Assembly: GCA_031283795.1 (NCBI GenBank)
Contig: JAITBB010000086.1
Location: 1 to 10,087, forward strand
DNA length: 10,087 nt
DNA from: Rickettsiales bacterium
GTDB taxonomy: Bacteria; Pseudomonadota; Alphaproteobacteria; Rickettsiales; UBA1997
Reading direction: 5' to 3'
Shown here piece after piece: positions 1 through 7,106 of the stretch. A program made the position numbers and the translations under genes. Every line of letters starts with the position of its first letter. The stretch's first letter is position 1. Under the pieces are notes generated by a model. It made no database searches. It was not told where the DNA came from and was given only the letters and a program-made list of their open reading frames with translations.

Positions 1-63
1 GTTGCTGACAGATCAATTTTCGATAGTGAGGGGCCCTTTTCCGAAAAGAGAGCACCACATATT

Positions 64-1101
64 GTGTCAGAGGATATAACACCCGCAATGCTAGAGGAGA
101 GAGCCAGAGCTACGGTGGAGTTAATGAGGTTGATTCCGGAGGGTAAAAGGAAAGAGATGGAAAGGAGGAGAGAGGAGGATAAGAGGAAAGAGGAGAGAAT
201 AAGGGAAGAGAGAAGAAAAGAGGAGGAGAGAAGAAAAGAGGAGGAGAGACGAAGAGAAAAGAGAAGAGAAGAGGTGAGAAGAAAAGAGGGTGATTCTAAG
301 TTCCGAAAAAGATGGCCCCTTGGGGAACCACGACTAGTTGAAGAAAAAGCTAATGGTTATCGCTTCTACAAAGGTACTCTGGATATCACGGATATGCCAT
401 ATTTTCTCAAACAAGTTGGTGTCGACGAGATCAAAAGCGGCGGAAGAATCAATAAAATATGCGAATCCCTCGGATTCCCCACCGAATTCCCCAGAGATGC
501 CAGAGTAATAGTCACGGGAGAATTTTCCTGGGATTTCTCCGGAGAAGAGGCTGAACCAGTGTCAATACAAAAAGGAAAAATAGAGGTGGATTATAATTTT
601 CCCTATAGGGCTCCTCCCACACTAACCTACGAGGGCGACTTTGATGGCTATGCTATAGCAAACGGAAGACTCTGTTCTAATATTTCTTCGGTTCCGAACT
701 ACTATGAGGGACCATTTAAAAATAATAAACCTGTAGGTTTGGGGAAACTGTATGTACAATTACCAGATAGCAACTACCTGTACGAAGGTCCCTGCAGGGA
801 TGGTAGGAAAAATGGGAAGGGGAAAATTACCCGTCTAGGGTCTCATCAATACTCCTATGAATGTGAGTTTATAAATGGTATTGAAACTTCATACTCCAAA
901 GCTAGTTGGGTGACCGCTGCTGCGCGCAATTTTGACTTTGGAGAACTTCGCAAGTCTGCCGGGGGGCTTCTTGGAAACGTCGGGAGATCTACTAAGGGTG
1001 CGACTAGACCAGAGGGCACAGACAAACACCTTGGACTCATGCGAGCCGGAGAGGAGATCAGCGAAAATAGTGGGGAAGAGAAAGGGCACCATCCACTATA
1101 A
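64..1101 (+). CDS. Charged-helix plus MORN-repeat protein (start uncertain, possibly 5'-partial)
   Basis: The 345-residue product has no recognisable enzyme. Residues about 28-75 are almost only E, R and K in i/i+4 patterns (for example ERRKEEERRKEE), which predicts a long single alpha-helix or coiled coil. Residues about 188-273 hold three or four degenerate MORN motifs: TYEGDFDGYAIANGRL, YYEGPFKNNKPVGLGKL, YLYEGPCRDGRKNGKGKI and YSYECEFINGI. MORN repeats in other proteins form beta-hairpin arrays that bind lipids or proteins. The tail (about 280-345) is Gly/Ser/charged. No signal peptide or membrane segment is visible. GTG at 64 has only a weak purine stretch (48-52) before it. ATG at 88 is an alternative. 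The frame is open from base 1 with no stop, so the true start may lie outside the window. It is convergent with mgtA. A secreted or scaffold role is only inference. Confidence 0.75.
   Translation: MSEDITPAMLEERARATVELMRLIPEGKRKEMERRREEDKRKEERIREERRKEEERRKEEERRREKRREEVRRKEGDSKFRKRWPLGEPRLVEEKANGYRFYKGTLDITDMPYFLKQVGVDEIKSGGRINKICESLGFPTEFPRDARVIVTGEFSWDFSGEEAEPVSIQKGKIEVDYNFPYRAPPTLTYEGDFDGYAIANGRLCSNISSVPNYYEGPFKNNKPVGLGKLYVQLPDSNYLYEGPCRDGRKNGKGKITRLGSHQYSYECEFINGIETSYSKASWVTAAARNFDFGELRKSAGGLLGNVGRSTKGATRPEGTDKHLGLMRAGEEISENSGEEKGHHPL
156..297 (+). repeat. Polypurine tract with 18-nt repeats inside the MORN gene
   Basis: About 140 bases are almost pure A/G on the + strand, with only a few T and a single C. 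Inside it the 18-nt unit AGAAGAAAAGAGGAGGAG occurs twice exactly (211-228 and 229-246), with decayed copies on both sides. It encodes the E/R/K helix. The unit length is a multiple of three, so copy-number change would lengthen or shorten the helix without a frameshift. Long homopurine tracts can also form triplex DNA. Confidence 0.8.
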
Positions 1102-1145
1102 ACTCCTCTATAGCCTTGTTTCTAGGATGAATGAAAATCCAGCAC

Positions 1146-1394
1146 CAGCACAGCGTCTGCACTGAGGTTCCCCCGTTGTCCGGGAGGTCCCTGGGGCAGT
1201 GCTGTAGCTAGGGAAAGCTCCTCCCTGACCCCTAGGGGAAGAGGCTTTCAGTGTCGGATGGAAGAATGGTGGTGCCATCGTTTCTAGGTTGATCCCGGTT
1301 TAAAATCTGTGTCTGCTGCTCTCTGACCCGGTGAAATTGATGCTAGCGAAGTGAGCCTGGAATGCGCAACTACAGCCAGCAGCTGTATTTTTTT
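1146..1394 (+). ncRNA. Putative structured RNA or structured 3' UTR between convergent genes
   Basis: This non-coding stretch is GC-rich and full of dyads. One hairpin pairs GCACTG (1159-1164) with CAGTGC (1197-1202) and, after a 5-nt bulge, CCCC with GGGG. A second pairs GAAAGC plus CTC (1213-1218, 1221-1223) with GAG plus GCTTTC (1241-1249). A further possible stem is GATGG/CCATC near 1257-1280. It ends at a + strand terminator (1371-1394). Either it is the long 3' UTR of the MORN gene, or an independent small RNA. I found no RNase P, tmRNA or SRP signature and no clear promoter of its own. The family is unknown. Confidence 0.3.
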
Positions 1395-3985
1395 ATGTAT
1401 AGCTTTTTGACTACCTGCACCATGGCTATGTAGAGAACGATCACTAGAAATAGCCAGAGATAGTAATTCAGAGGAACTGCCGTGAGGCTGAGTGACTGGC
1501 CAATTCCGGTATAGGGTATTATGATGGAGGCTAGCATAGAGATTGTTGTGGCAAAGAATACACCTGGTGACACGTTACTCTCCACTATTGGTTTTTTTTC
1601 GGTCCTTATGAGGTGTATTATTATAGTCTGGGTCAGCATACTGGCGATGAACCAACCACTGCGGAAGAGCGATTCACCCCATTTTAGATGTTTGTACATT
1701 ATTATAAACAATATTATGTCGCAGAGCGAACTTATAGGACCAACACTGAGAACAAATCTCTTTATCGAATATACATCCCATTTTTTCTGGGTCTTTAGGT
1801 ACTCTCTGTCAACATTGTCCCAGGGAATAGATATCTGGGAGAGATCGTAGAGGACATTTAGCAGCAACATCTGTACCGGAAGCATGGGCAGAAACGGCAA
1901 GAATATACTGGCGAACAGCACGGACAGTATGTTGCCAAGATTTGAGCTCAGCGTCATTTTGACGTACTTCACTATGTTGCAGAATATTTTCCTTCCCTCC
2001 ATAACGCCGTCAACCAGAACGTTCAGATCCTTTTTAAGCAGGATAATATCGGCCGACTCCTTGGCTATGTCCACTGCGGAATCCACAGATATGGCCACAT
2101 CGGCCTCCTTCATGGCAGGAGCGTCGTTTATGCCATCCCCCATAAACCCGACGATGTGTCCCAGATTCTTAAGACTCTTGATGATTCTAAGCTTCTGCTG
2201 CGGTGTCAGCTTGGCAAATATGTCATAATTCTCAACCTCCCTCCGAAGTTTCGCGTCGTCCATGGCCTCCATGTCTGAGCCAAACATTATTCTGTCGTTT
2301 CTGATGCCAACTTTTTCACAGACATTGGCGGCTATTATGTCACTATCACCGGTTAGAACCTTAACCCGAACGTTTAGATTTTTCAGGGCCTCTATGGCTG
2401 ATTTTGCCGTCTGTTTTGGAGGATCGAGAAAACTCAAATATCCCATCATGACCATATCACTCTCGGTTCTGACATCGATACGCTCCTCGCTTGTTATATT
2501 ATTCTTCTGCGCTATCGCAAGGACCCTCATCCCCTTGTTGTTTAATTCCAGAACGGTCTCTATGATTTCGTCCCTGATTTTCCCATTAATTTCTACAACC
2601 TCGCCGTTATATTCGGCGTATTTACAAATCTGCAACATCTCCTCCAGCGCACCCTTGGTGATCATTTGGAGTTTTCCATTCTTATCTCTGAGGACAACGG
2701 ACATTCTCTTTCGAGTGAAGTCAAAGGGTATTTCATCTATCTTCTGATATTCATAGTTGAGGCTGTAGAAGCTATTTTTAACAGCTCTATCTATAATTGC
2801 CAAATCTAGCAGGTTTCTTAGTCCTGTTTGGAAATTGCTATTGAGATAGGCGTGTCTCAGGACTCTGATGTCCTCCTTACCATGAATATTTAGGTGGTAC
2901 TGCAGCACTATAACATTCTCCGTTAGAGTTCCGGTCTTATCGGAGCAGAGAATATCCATAGCGCCAAAATTCTGCACAGAGTTCATGTTTTTGACTATGG
3001 TCCTCTTCTTCGACATAGATATGACACCCTTAGTGAGATTGGAGGATATTATAACCGGCAGCATCTCCGGTGTCATTCCAACGGCCATGGATATGGCAAA
3101 TAGAAGGGCGTTGAACAGGTCATTTTTTGCGTACCAGTTTATGACAAAGACTATGCTGACCACAAGAAGCATAAATTTTATCAGGAAACTGCTGACTCTA
3201 GCCAACCCTCTGTTAAAACTTGTCTCAGCTTTTTTTCTCACTATCATTTTTGTCATCGAGCCAAAATATGTCTCCATCCCTGTGAACAGCACAACGGCTA
3301 TGGCTGTGCCACTGACCACGTTGGTGCCCATGAAGCAGAGATCCTCGAGTTCTATAGGAGATTTGGGCATGTTACTCAGAGTTTCTTCACTGAGTTTTGA
3401 AAATTTTTCTATGGGTTCTGATTCTCCGGTAAGGTAGGATTGGCTTATGAACAAATCCCTTGATTCAAGAATTCGAAGATCGGCTGGCACTATATCGCCT
3501 GCGGACAGGTATAGCACGTCACCCTTGACTAGATCCGAAATTTCTACCTCTCTCCGTCTCCCATCCCTTATGGTTGTAGCCGTTGTTCTGATCATGGATT
3601 TGAGCTTCTCGCTAGCTCTATTGGACTTGTTCTCCTGGACAAATTTTATCAAACTGCTGACCAGAACAAGCGACATTATTGTGACACTTGCCTTAACGTC
3701 TCTCGTTGCCAGAGACACGGCTGCCAGGACCATAAGGACGACGTTAAAGGAATTAAAAATGGATTCGGCTAGAGTGGCATACCAGCTGTGATCGTCGTCT
3801 CCGCCTATTTCGTTATAGCCATACTCGTCCTGTACACTCTCAACATAGTCTGTAGATAAACCCTCCTCTAGGTCCGTCTTTAGCTCCCTCAATATAGAGC
3901 CCTGGTCCATCACAGAGAAGCTGGCCAGGCCCTTTCTTATGTTCTCAAAACTGCTTCTCTGTCTCTTTGTAACTTCCCTTTCCAT
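1370..3985 (-). CDS. mgtA: Magnesium-transporting P-type ATPase (P3B)
   Basis: This inner-membrane pump hydrolyses ATP to drive Mg2+ import. At 871 residues it is close to the usual ~900. Motifs in order: actuator TGES (186-189), M4 motif PEMLP (306-310), phosphorylation site DKTGT with Asp349, nucleotide-binding KGA (444-446), DPPK (521-524), TGD (545-547), and hinge GDGINDAP (616-623). Membrane pairs lie at about 70-115 and 265-310, with six more helices from about 675 to the C-terminus. The M6 block LYDLSQISIPWDNVD (712-726) is typical of MgtA/MgtB and separates it from Ca2+ or heavy-metal pumps. ATG at 3985 has a good Shine-Dalgarno (GAGGTG, about 6 nt away). It is transcribed alone from the promoter at 4073-4101, with an ~80-nt leader. 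Regulation by Mg2+ is known for enterobacterial mgtA but not shown here. Confidence 0.96.
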   Translation of the reverse strand: MEREVTKRQRSSFENIRKGLASFSVMDQGSILRELKTDLEEGLSTDYVESVQDEYGYNEIGGDDDHSWYATLAESIFNSFNVVLMVLAAVSLATRDVKASVTIMSLVLVSSLIKFVQENKSNRASEKLKSMIRTTATTIRDGRRREVEISDLVKGDVLYLSAGDIVPADLRILESRDLFISQSYLTGESEPIEKFSKLSEETLSNMPKSPIELEDLCFMGTNVVSGTAIAVVLFTGMETYFGSMTKMIVRKKAETSFNRGLARVSSFLIKFMLLVVSIVFVINWYAKNDLFNALLFAISMAVGMTPEMLPVIISSNLTKGVISMSKKRTIVKNMNSVQNFGAMDILCSDKTGTLTENVIVLQYHLNIHGKEDIRVLRHAYLNSNFQTGLRNLLDLAIIDRAVKNSFYSLNYEYQKIDEIPFDFTRKRMSVVLRDKNGKLQMITKGALEEMLQICKYAEYNGEVVEINGKIRDEIIETVLELNNKGMRVLAIAQKNNITSEERIDVRTESDMVMMGYLSFLDPPKQTAKSAIEALKNLNVRVKVLTGDSDIIAANVCEKVGIRNDRIMFGSDMEAMDDAKLRREVENYDIFAKLTPQQKLRIIKSLKNLGHIVGFMGDGINDAPAMKEADVAISVDSAVDIAKESADIILLKKDLNVLVDGVMEGRKIFCNIVKYVKMTLSSNLGNILSVLFASIFLPFLPMLPVQMLLLNVLYDLSQISIPWDNVDREYLKTQKKWDVYSIKRFVLSVGPISSLCDIILFIIMYKHLKWGESLFRSGWFIASMLTQTIIIHLIRTEKKPIVESNVSPGVFFATTISMLASIIIPYTGIGQSLSLTAVPLNYYLWLFLVIVLYIAMVQVVKKLYIKKYSCWL
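1371..1394 (+). terminator. Intrinsic terminator overlapping the 3' end of mgtA
   Basis: TACAGC (1371-1376), loop CAGCA, GCTGTA (1382-1387) form a perfect 6-bp stem followed directly by seven T (1388-1394). The direction is +, so it serves the MORN gene or the RNA before it. It lies inside the last codons of mgtA, which runs the other way; the T-run is the reverse of mgtA's lysine AAA codons. Confidence 0.6.
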
Positions 3986-4072
3986 AAAGGCACCTCAAAA
4001 CAATTACACAACAGTGCTAGGTCATGCTGATCACACTAGTGGTTAATAAAAATTAGCACAGATATTGGGCCC

Positions 4073-4101
4073 ATGGTATCTGAATTATTTGTAATAGTCA
4101 A
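4073..4101 (-). promoter_or_regulatory. Probable sigma70 promoter of mgtA
   Basis: Read on the - strand, TTGACT (4101-4096) is followed after exactly 17 nt by TACCAT (4078-4073). Transcription would start near 4066, giving a leader of about 80 nt before the mgtA ATG. The -35 box lies inside one arm of the long inverted repeat at 4093-4223. Confidence 0.55.
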
Positions 4102-4223
4102 GTTGACCAGTAGTTCTGTGCAGGTCCGACGCATGGGAGATCCGGACATGGCGAAATAGTGCTAGATTGTTTTAAATTATGTGATCGACCACTCTAGGGT
4201 TCTAGGGGGTCATCTTGACTATT
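4093..4223. repeat. 16-bp inverted repeat enclosing ~99 nt upstream of mgtA
   Basis: AATAGTCAAGTTGACC (4093-4108) and GGTCATCTTGACTATT (4208-4223) are reverse complements with one mismatch in 16. The interior holds a smaller stem, GTCCG/CGGAC, at about 4123-4145. On the + strand the right arm runs into six T (4222-4227), as at the end of a terminator or of a small RNA closed by a long stem. On the - strand the left arm carries the mgtA -35 box. It could be a small RNA of about 130 nt, a terminator, or an inverted promoter duplication. Confidence 0.6.
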
Positions 4224-4248
4224 TTTTCAGACTTTTCTCTTTGTTTTA

Positions 4249-4475
4249 GACACCACTCCCAAAGCCCACCCTATGGGCACGTTTAGGTTCTCCATGGCGT
4301 TGCCATTGCCCAGATGGATTTTATCTCCATTGGGGATGTACCTAGTCCCGATGGAACTGATTCTCTCTTTTCCGGTGTTCCCCCACTGCTCTATTGAATC
4401 TAGGATCTAGGCTGGGGGGTGGATGATAGACAGATTTCTCTGCCGTTGCTAGTGGTGACCATCCCGACTAGGGAT
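4249..4475. other. Dyad-rich intergenic segment, possible structured RNA
   Basis: No ORF is credible here. Several nested dyads are visible: CCACTCCC near 4253-4260 with GGGGGTGG near 4416-4423, extended by AGCC/GGCT; CCTAGTCCCGATGG near 4339 with CCATCCCGACTAGG near 4460 (12 of 14 complementary); GCCC/GGGC (4264-4278); ATGGC-GTT-GCCAT near 4294-4306; and ATGGA/TCCAT near 4314-4330. In the first stem a G:U pair exists only in + strand RNA, which weakly favours + transcription. Some stems exclude others, so alternative folds are possible. The family is unrecognised. Confidence 0.3.
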
Positions 4476-4529
4476 TAGGCTCAGTATGGAATTTAATGCT
4501 TTAATCCTATGATTTATGCATAATTATTG

Positions 4530-4558
4530 TTGATTATTAAATATGATGGCCATAGATT
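4530..4558 (+). promoter_or_regulatory. Likely promoter of the Lys-Glu repeat gene
   Basis: TTGATT (4530-4535) and TAGATT (4553-4558) are separated by 17 nt in a very AT-rich stretch. Transcription would begin near 4565, about 24 nt before the ATG. The Shine-Dalgarno AGAGAGG (4577-4583) follows. Confidence 0.4.
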
Positions 4559-4588
4559 ATATATAGCATATATATTAGAGAGGTAGGA

Positions 4589-5200
4589 ATGGAAAGCGAT
4601 AAAACCAAAGGAGAGCTAACTACGAAATTTTTGCTGAGCAAGGCTGAGAAGATAGAGGCCGAATGGTCTGAACAGAAAAAAACCCCGAAGAAAGAGACAG
4701 CGAGAATTAGGATAGAAAACACACTGATGACAATGAAAGGGAAAAGAGAGAATATAAAAGAGAAAGAGAAAGAGAAAGAGAAAGAGAAAGAGAAAGAGGC
4801 ACTGACTGCCGAGGGGACTGAACATAAAAATAACGGAGAGGAGACGGTGAGAGTTGGGAGAGTAAACACAGTGGTGACAACGATAGGGCCAAGAAAAAAT
4901 AGGAAATATTTTGAGGAATTTCAACCTAGCAAGACTGCGCATAGTGTCAGTTTGCCTACGATCCATGAGGAGGAAGATGAGACAAATTGGGGAAAAAATG
5001 GGAAAAAAGTGAATTCGCCAGCTGTATCTCCAGGTAGCCCTCCAAATGTTCTGGATAGTAGTGCACTCAGGTCTTTTAACAGATCCACAAAACCTACAAA
5101 AGGAGGAGGTGAAAATCCTTTCCTCCACCGGGATATTTCTTTTCAGAGTATTCCTTCTAGCGATGCGTCTCGTTCTGGGGGTGGAATGGGTCTTAAATAA
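4589..5200 (+). CDS. Orphan hydrophilic Lys/Glu-repeat protein
   Basis: I do not recognise this 203-residue protein. It starts at ATG 4589 behind an excellent Shine-Dalgarno (AGAGAGG, 5-nt gap) and ends before a hairpin terminator, so it looks like a real single-gene unit. The N-terminal half is highly charged and probably helical. Residues 57-70 are seven Lys-Glu pairs, flanked by two copies of a ~34-residue repeat (24-57 and 74-106). The C-terminal half (about 107-203) is Ser/Pro/Gly-rich and likely disordered, with an acidic HEEEDE patch at about 129-134. There is no signal peptide, membrane segment or known motif. Its composition recalls the E/R/K helix of the MORN gene, but I see no clear homology. 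A secreted effector or cytoskeletal/scaffold protein is possible but unproven. Confidence 0.75.
   Translation: MESDKTKGELTTKFLLSKAEKIEAEWSEQKKTPKKETARIRIENTLMTMKGKRENIKEKEKEKEKEKEKEALTAEGTEHKNNGEETVRVGRVNTVVTTIGPRKNRKYFEEFQPSKTAHSVSLPTIHEEEDETNWGKNGKKVNSPAVSPGSPPNVLDSSALRSFNRSTKPTKGGGENPFLHRDISFQSIPSSDASRSGGGMGLK
4658..4906 (+). repeat. Internal duplication (two ~100-nt copies)
   Basis: Copy 1 (4658-4759, residues 24-57) and copy 2 (4808-4906, residues 74-106) align in frame with one codon of length difference. The best 24-codon core (4688-4759 against 4835-4906) matches at about 51 of 72 bases by my hand count. Protein landmarks shared are AExxE, ET.R, NT..T and G.R.N. The microsatellite lies between them. 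This indicates an old segmental duplication that has since diverged. Confidence 0.7.
4757..4798 (+). repeat. Hexanucleotide microsatellite (AAAGAG)x7
   Basis: Seven perfect tandem AAAGAG units lie in frame and encode seven Lys-Glu pairs. Slippage would add or remove two residues per unit without changing frame, so the locus is likely to vary in length between strains. It is not an on/off phase-variation switch. Confidence 0.95.
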
Positions 5201-5241
5201 ACAGCCAGTTCCTTTGAAGGTACTTCTAGATGCCGCCTAGT

Positions 5242-5286
5242 ATTGGGTGAGTCGCTGATGTGCGGAGCAGGCCCACTCAATTTTTT
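5242..5286 (+). terminator. Intrinsic terminator after the Lys-Glu repeat gene
   Basis: ATTGGGTG (5242-5249) pairs with CACTCAAT (5274-5281) over 8 bp including one G:U, with an inner GCT/AGC stem, and is followed by a T-run through 5286. It sits 41 nt after the stop codon. The opposite strand lacks a T-run, so it does not serve the convergent gene at 5334. Confidence 0.7.
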
Positions 5287-5333
5287 CTGCCGTGGGGAAG
5301 AGTTGATTGTTTGACTCGTAGAGCTACAGAGAC

Positions 5334-7106
5334 CTAGTTTCCTTCGCCATCAACGATCCTGGTGGCTATGGTTCTGATCCTTATTTCACCGGAGTCTCTG
5401 TAGTAGAGTTTCCCGTAGACTATAGAACCAGCAGCGGCGGTGGAGTGAGCACTCTCATATTTCGCAAGGCCTTCGTAGTTGATGAATTTTTCAACGAGTA
5501 GTTTACCGTCATAGTTCCTGAGAAATATCAGGAAACTTGGATTTAGCAACTTGCTCTGGTCTATCCCAACAAAAAATAGGGCGCCGAATGCATCCGGACT
5601 CAGGGCGCGGTCAATCTTTGTCAGATCCAGATTATTTAGGGTATCCGATATGTATCTGGTATTTTCAGAGACATAGGGAACTACCTCTGATGATTCATTG
5701 GTGTAGATATTAACTAGCCGTATGCTCCGATCAAAGAGAATAAACATTAAATTTTTGTACAGAACCATATCGTTCAGTTGGCCCTGGTCCATATCCAATT
5801 CCTGGCCAGGCCACTGTTCGGTACATTTGTCGCTGTGACACCTAAATATCTTGCGATTTGAAGTATCCAGCAGATATATGTCATTCTCCGTGCTCACATA
5901 GAAGTTCGAGATGTCACCAACCATAGACGCATCGACGACCGTTTCGCCAATGCCGTTCCTGATTGAGTGCAGAATTCTACTTTCCCTATCCAGGTAATAG
6001 AAACTACCATTGAATTTTTTTATGCTGTCCGCTCTGTCACTGGAACTTGAGCCGAGCGGATCGGCTGCTCCGGTAATCCCAAGAGAATTTATCGCGGGTC
6101 TTCCGTCTGCTCTAGAGAACATGAGGCCGTTCTCTCCGAGCAATTCAAAGTCAGTCGCTCCCCGAAGGTGTTCACTATTCTTCACCGTGACTAGTTTCTG
6201 TCCATCAAGATCCAGATAGCCAACAGAACCGGTGCAGCTGTCTAAAATGAATAGTTTGCCATCACTGTATCTGATGCCTCTGGGAAAGCAAAAATCCTTG
6301 CTCTCCACAATATACAGTATTTCTCCACTGAATTTTACAACGAGTATCCGTTTAGCGTATGGGTCCAGGACTGCAAGAACAGGGGCCGAAAGACCATTAA
6401 AATCCTCAATGAGGAGAATTCTATCCATTGAATTTATGAGATAATCGTCATATCCTCCGACGGGCCTTCTTTTCCCACCCATCTTGCTTTTGTCATAGAC
6501 TACTTTTGTTTCACCCATGTTGGCCAGGAACTTTTCGATCAGCCCAATCTCGACATCACTATTGAAGCTTCCTCTAACCGTATATCTGCGATCGGTGATC
6601 ACTATTTTACTGATTCCATCGATCCCCAGATATTTTCTCAGAGTATTCTCGTCTGTGCAGATCGTTAGGCTGTCTATGTTGTATCTGAGTAAAAACCTCT
6701 CAAGAGCACTATCATCATCGCCACTGCTCTGTACTCTACTGCATTCACCAGCGCTGTTGTCTACAACTATATTGTAAACGCTCACATTTGTGTATTTGCC
6801 AAGAAGGTATTTTGATATCCATAGGTTATTTAGATATTGTCGATTATCTAGGGAGAAGATGTTGAAGATTACAAAATCATTGGCATCCACATTCACCATG
6901 GTTCCGGCCTCGCCATTTAGAACTCTGGAACCCGGCAAGCCCGCCAGAACACTGAGATTTTCTCTGAAATTGCTCCTATGGGAGCTAATTTTCTGCTTCT
7001 TTGCCCATAGAAACAGAGTCAGAAGGAGTGAGACCAAGGTGAACAGTAATAGAGAAATATTAATTTTCTCACGCGTTTCGGTTCTCAGCTGCATTTGGAT
7101 TTCCAA
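5334..7106 (-). CDS. Membrane-anchored protein: thioredoxin-like domain without CxxC plus NHL-type beta-propeller
   Basis: The 590-residue product has one hydrophobic segment (about 17-35) near the N-terminus. Residues about 75-195 follow a thioredoxin/AhpC-like pattern: a beta strand DFVIFNIFS, a helix, VSVYNIVV, RYNIDSLTI, and IVITDRRYTVRGSF before a last helix. Where CxxC would sit (about 81-90) there is no cysteine. Residues about 220-580 are repeated strands such as FPRGIRYSDGKLFILDS and NDIYLLDTSNRKIF, as in NHL propellers; NHLRC2 has this domain order. The charge flanking the anchor is ambiguous, so the side of the membrane is unclear. TTG at 7106 has a good Shine-Dalgarno (GAGGTGG); ATG at 7094 is the alternative. 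The 5' end overlaps murB by 38 nt, so translation is probably coupled. It is not FtsQ. The domain reading is inference from pattern. Confidence 0.7.
   Translation of the reverse strand: MEIQMQLRTETREKINISLLLFTLVSLLLTLFLWAKKQKISSHRSNFRENLSVLAGLPGSRVLNGEAGTMVNVDANDFVIFNIFSLDNRQYLNNLWISKYLLGKYTNVSVYNIVVDNSAGECSRVQSSGDDDSALERFLLRYNIDSLTICTDENTLRKYLGIDGISKIVITDRRYTVRGSFNSDVEIGLIEKFLANMGETKVVYDKSKMGGKRRPVGGYDDYLINSMDRILLIEDFNGLSAPVLAVLDPYAKRILVVKFSGEILYIVESKDFCFPRGIRYSDGKLFILDSCTGSVGYLDLDGQKLVTVKNSEHLRGATDFELLGENGLMFSRADGRPAINSLGITGAADPLGSSSSDRADSIKKFNGSFYYLDRESRILHSIRNGIGETVVDASMVGDISNFYVSTENDIYLLDTSNRKIFRCHSDKCTEQWPGQELDMDQGQLNDMVLYKNLMFILFDRSIRLVNIYTNESSEVVPYVSENTRYISDTLNNLDLTKIDRALSPDAFGALFFVGIDQSKLLNPSFLIFLRNYDGKLLVEKFINYEGLAKYESAHSTAAAGSIVYGKLYYRDSGEIRIRTIATRIVDGEGN

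Noticed and set aside
932..1165. 77-residue + strand frame overlapping the end of the MORN gene
   Set aside because: Overlaps a better gene in another frame and continues into structured non-coding DNA; no recognisable motif.
1102..1394. RNase P RNA, tmRNA, SRP RNA or 6S RNA
   Set aside because: Conserved RNase P, tmRNA and SRP core sequences are absent. A GTCCCTGGGGC stretch vaguely recalls 6S RNA but the overall fold was not reproduced.
4757..4798. CRISPR array or phase-variable on/off switch
   Set aside because: There are no spacers, and a 6-nt unit cannot shift the reading frame.
4616..5128. 170-residue open frame on the - strand, antisense to the Lys-Glu repeat gene
   Set aside because: Its Leu/Phe/Ser-rich runs are just the reverse complement of the purine repeats, with no Shine-Dalgarno or family match.
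5334..7106. FtsQ identity for the gene after murB
   Set aside because: Only the N-terminal anchor and position fit; no POTRA-like region, twice the length, and propeller-like repeats instead.
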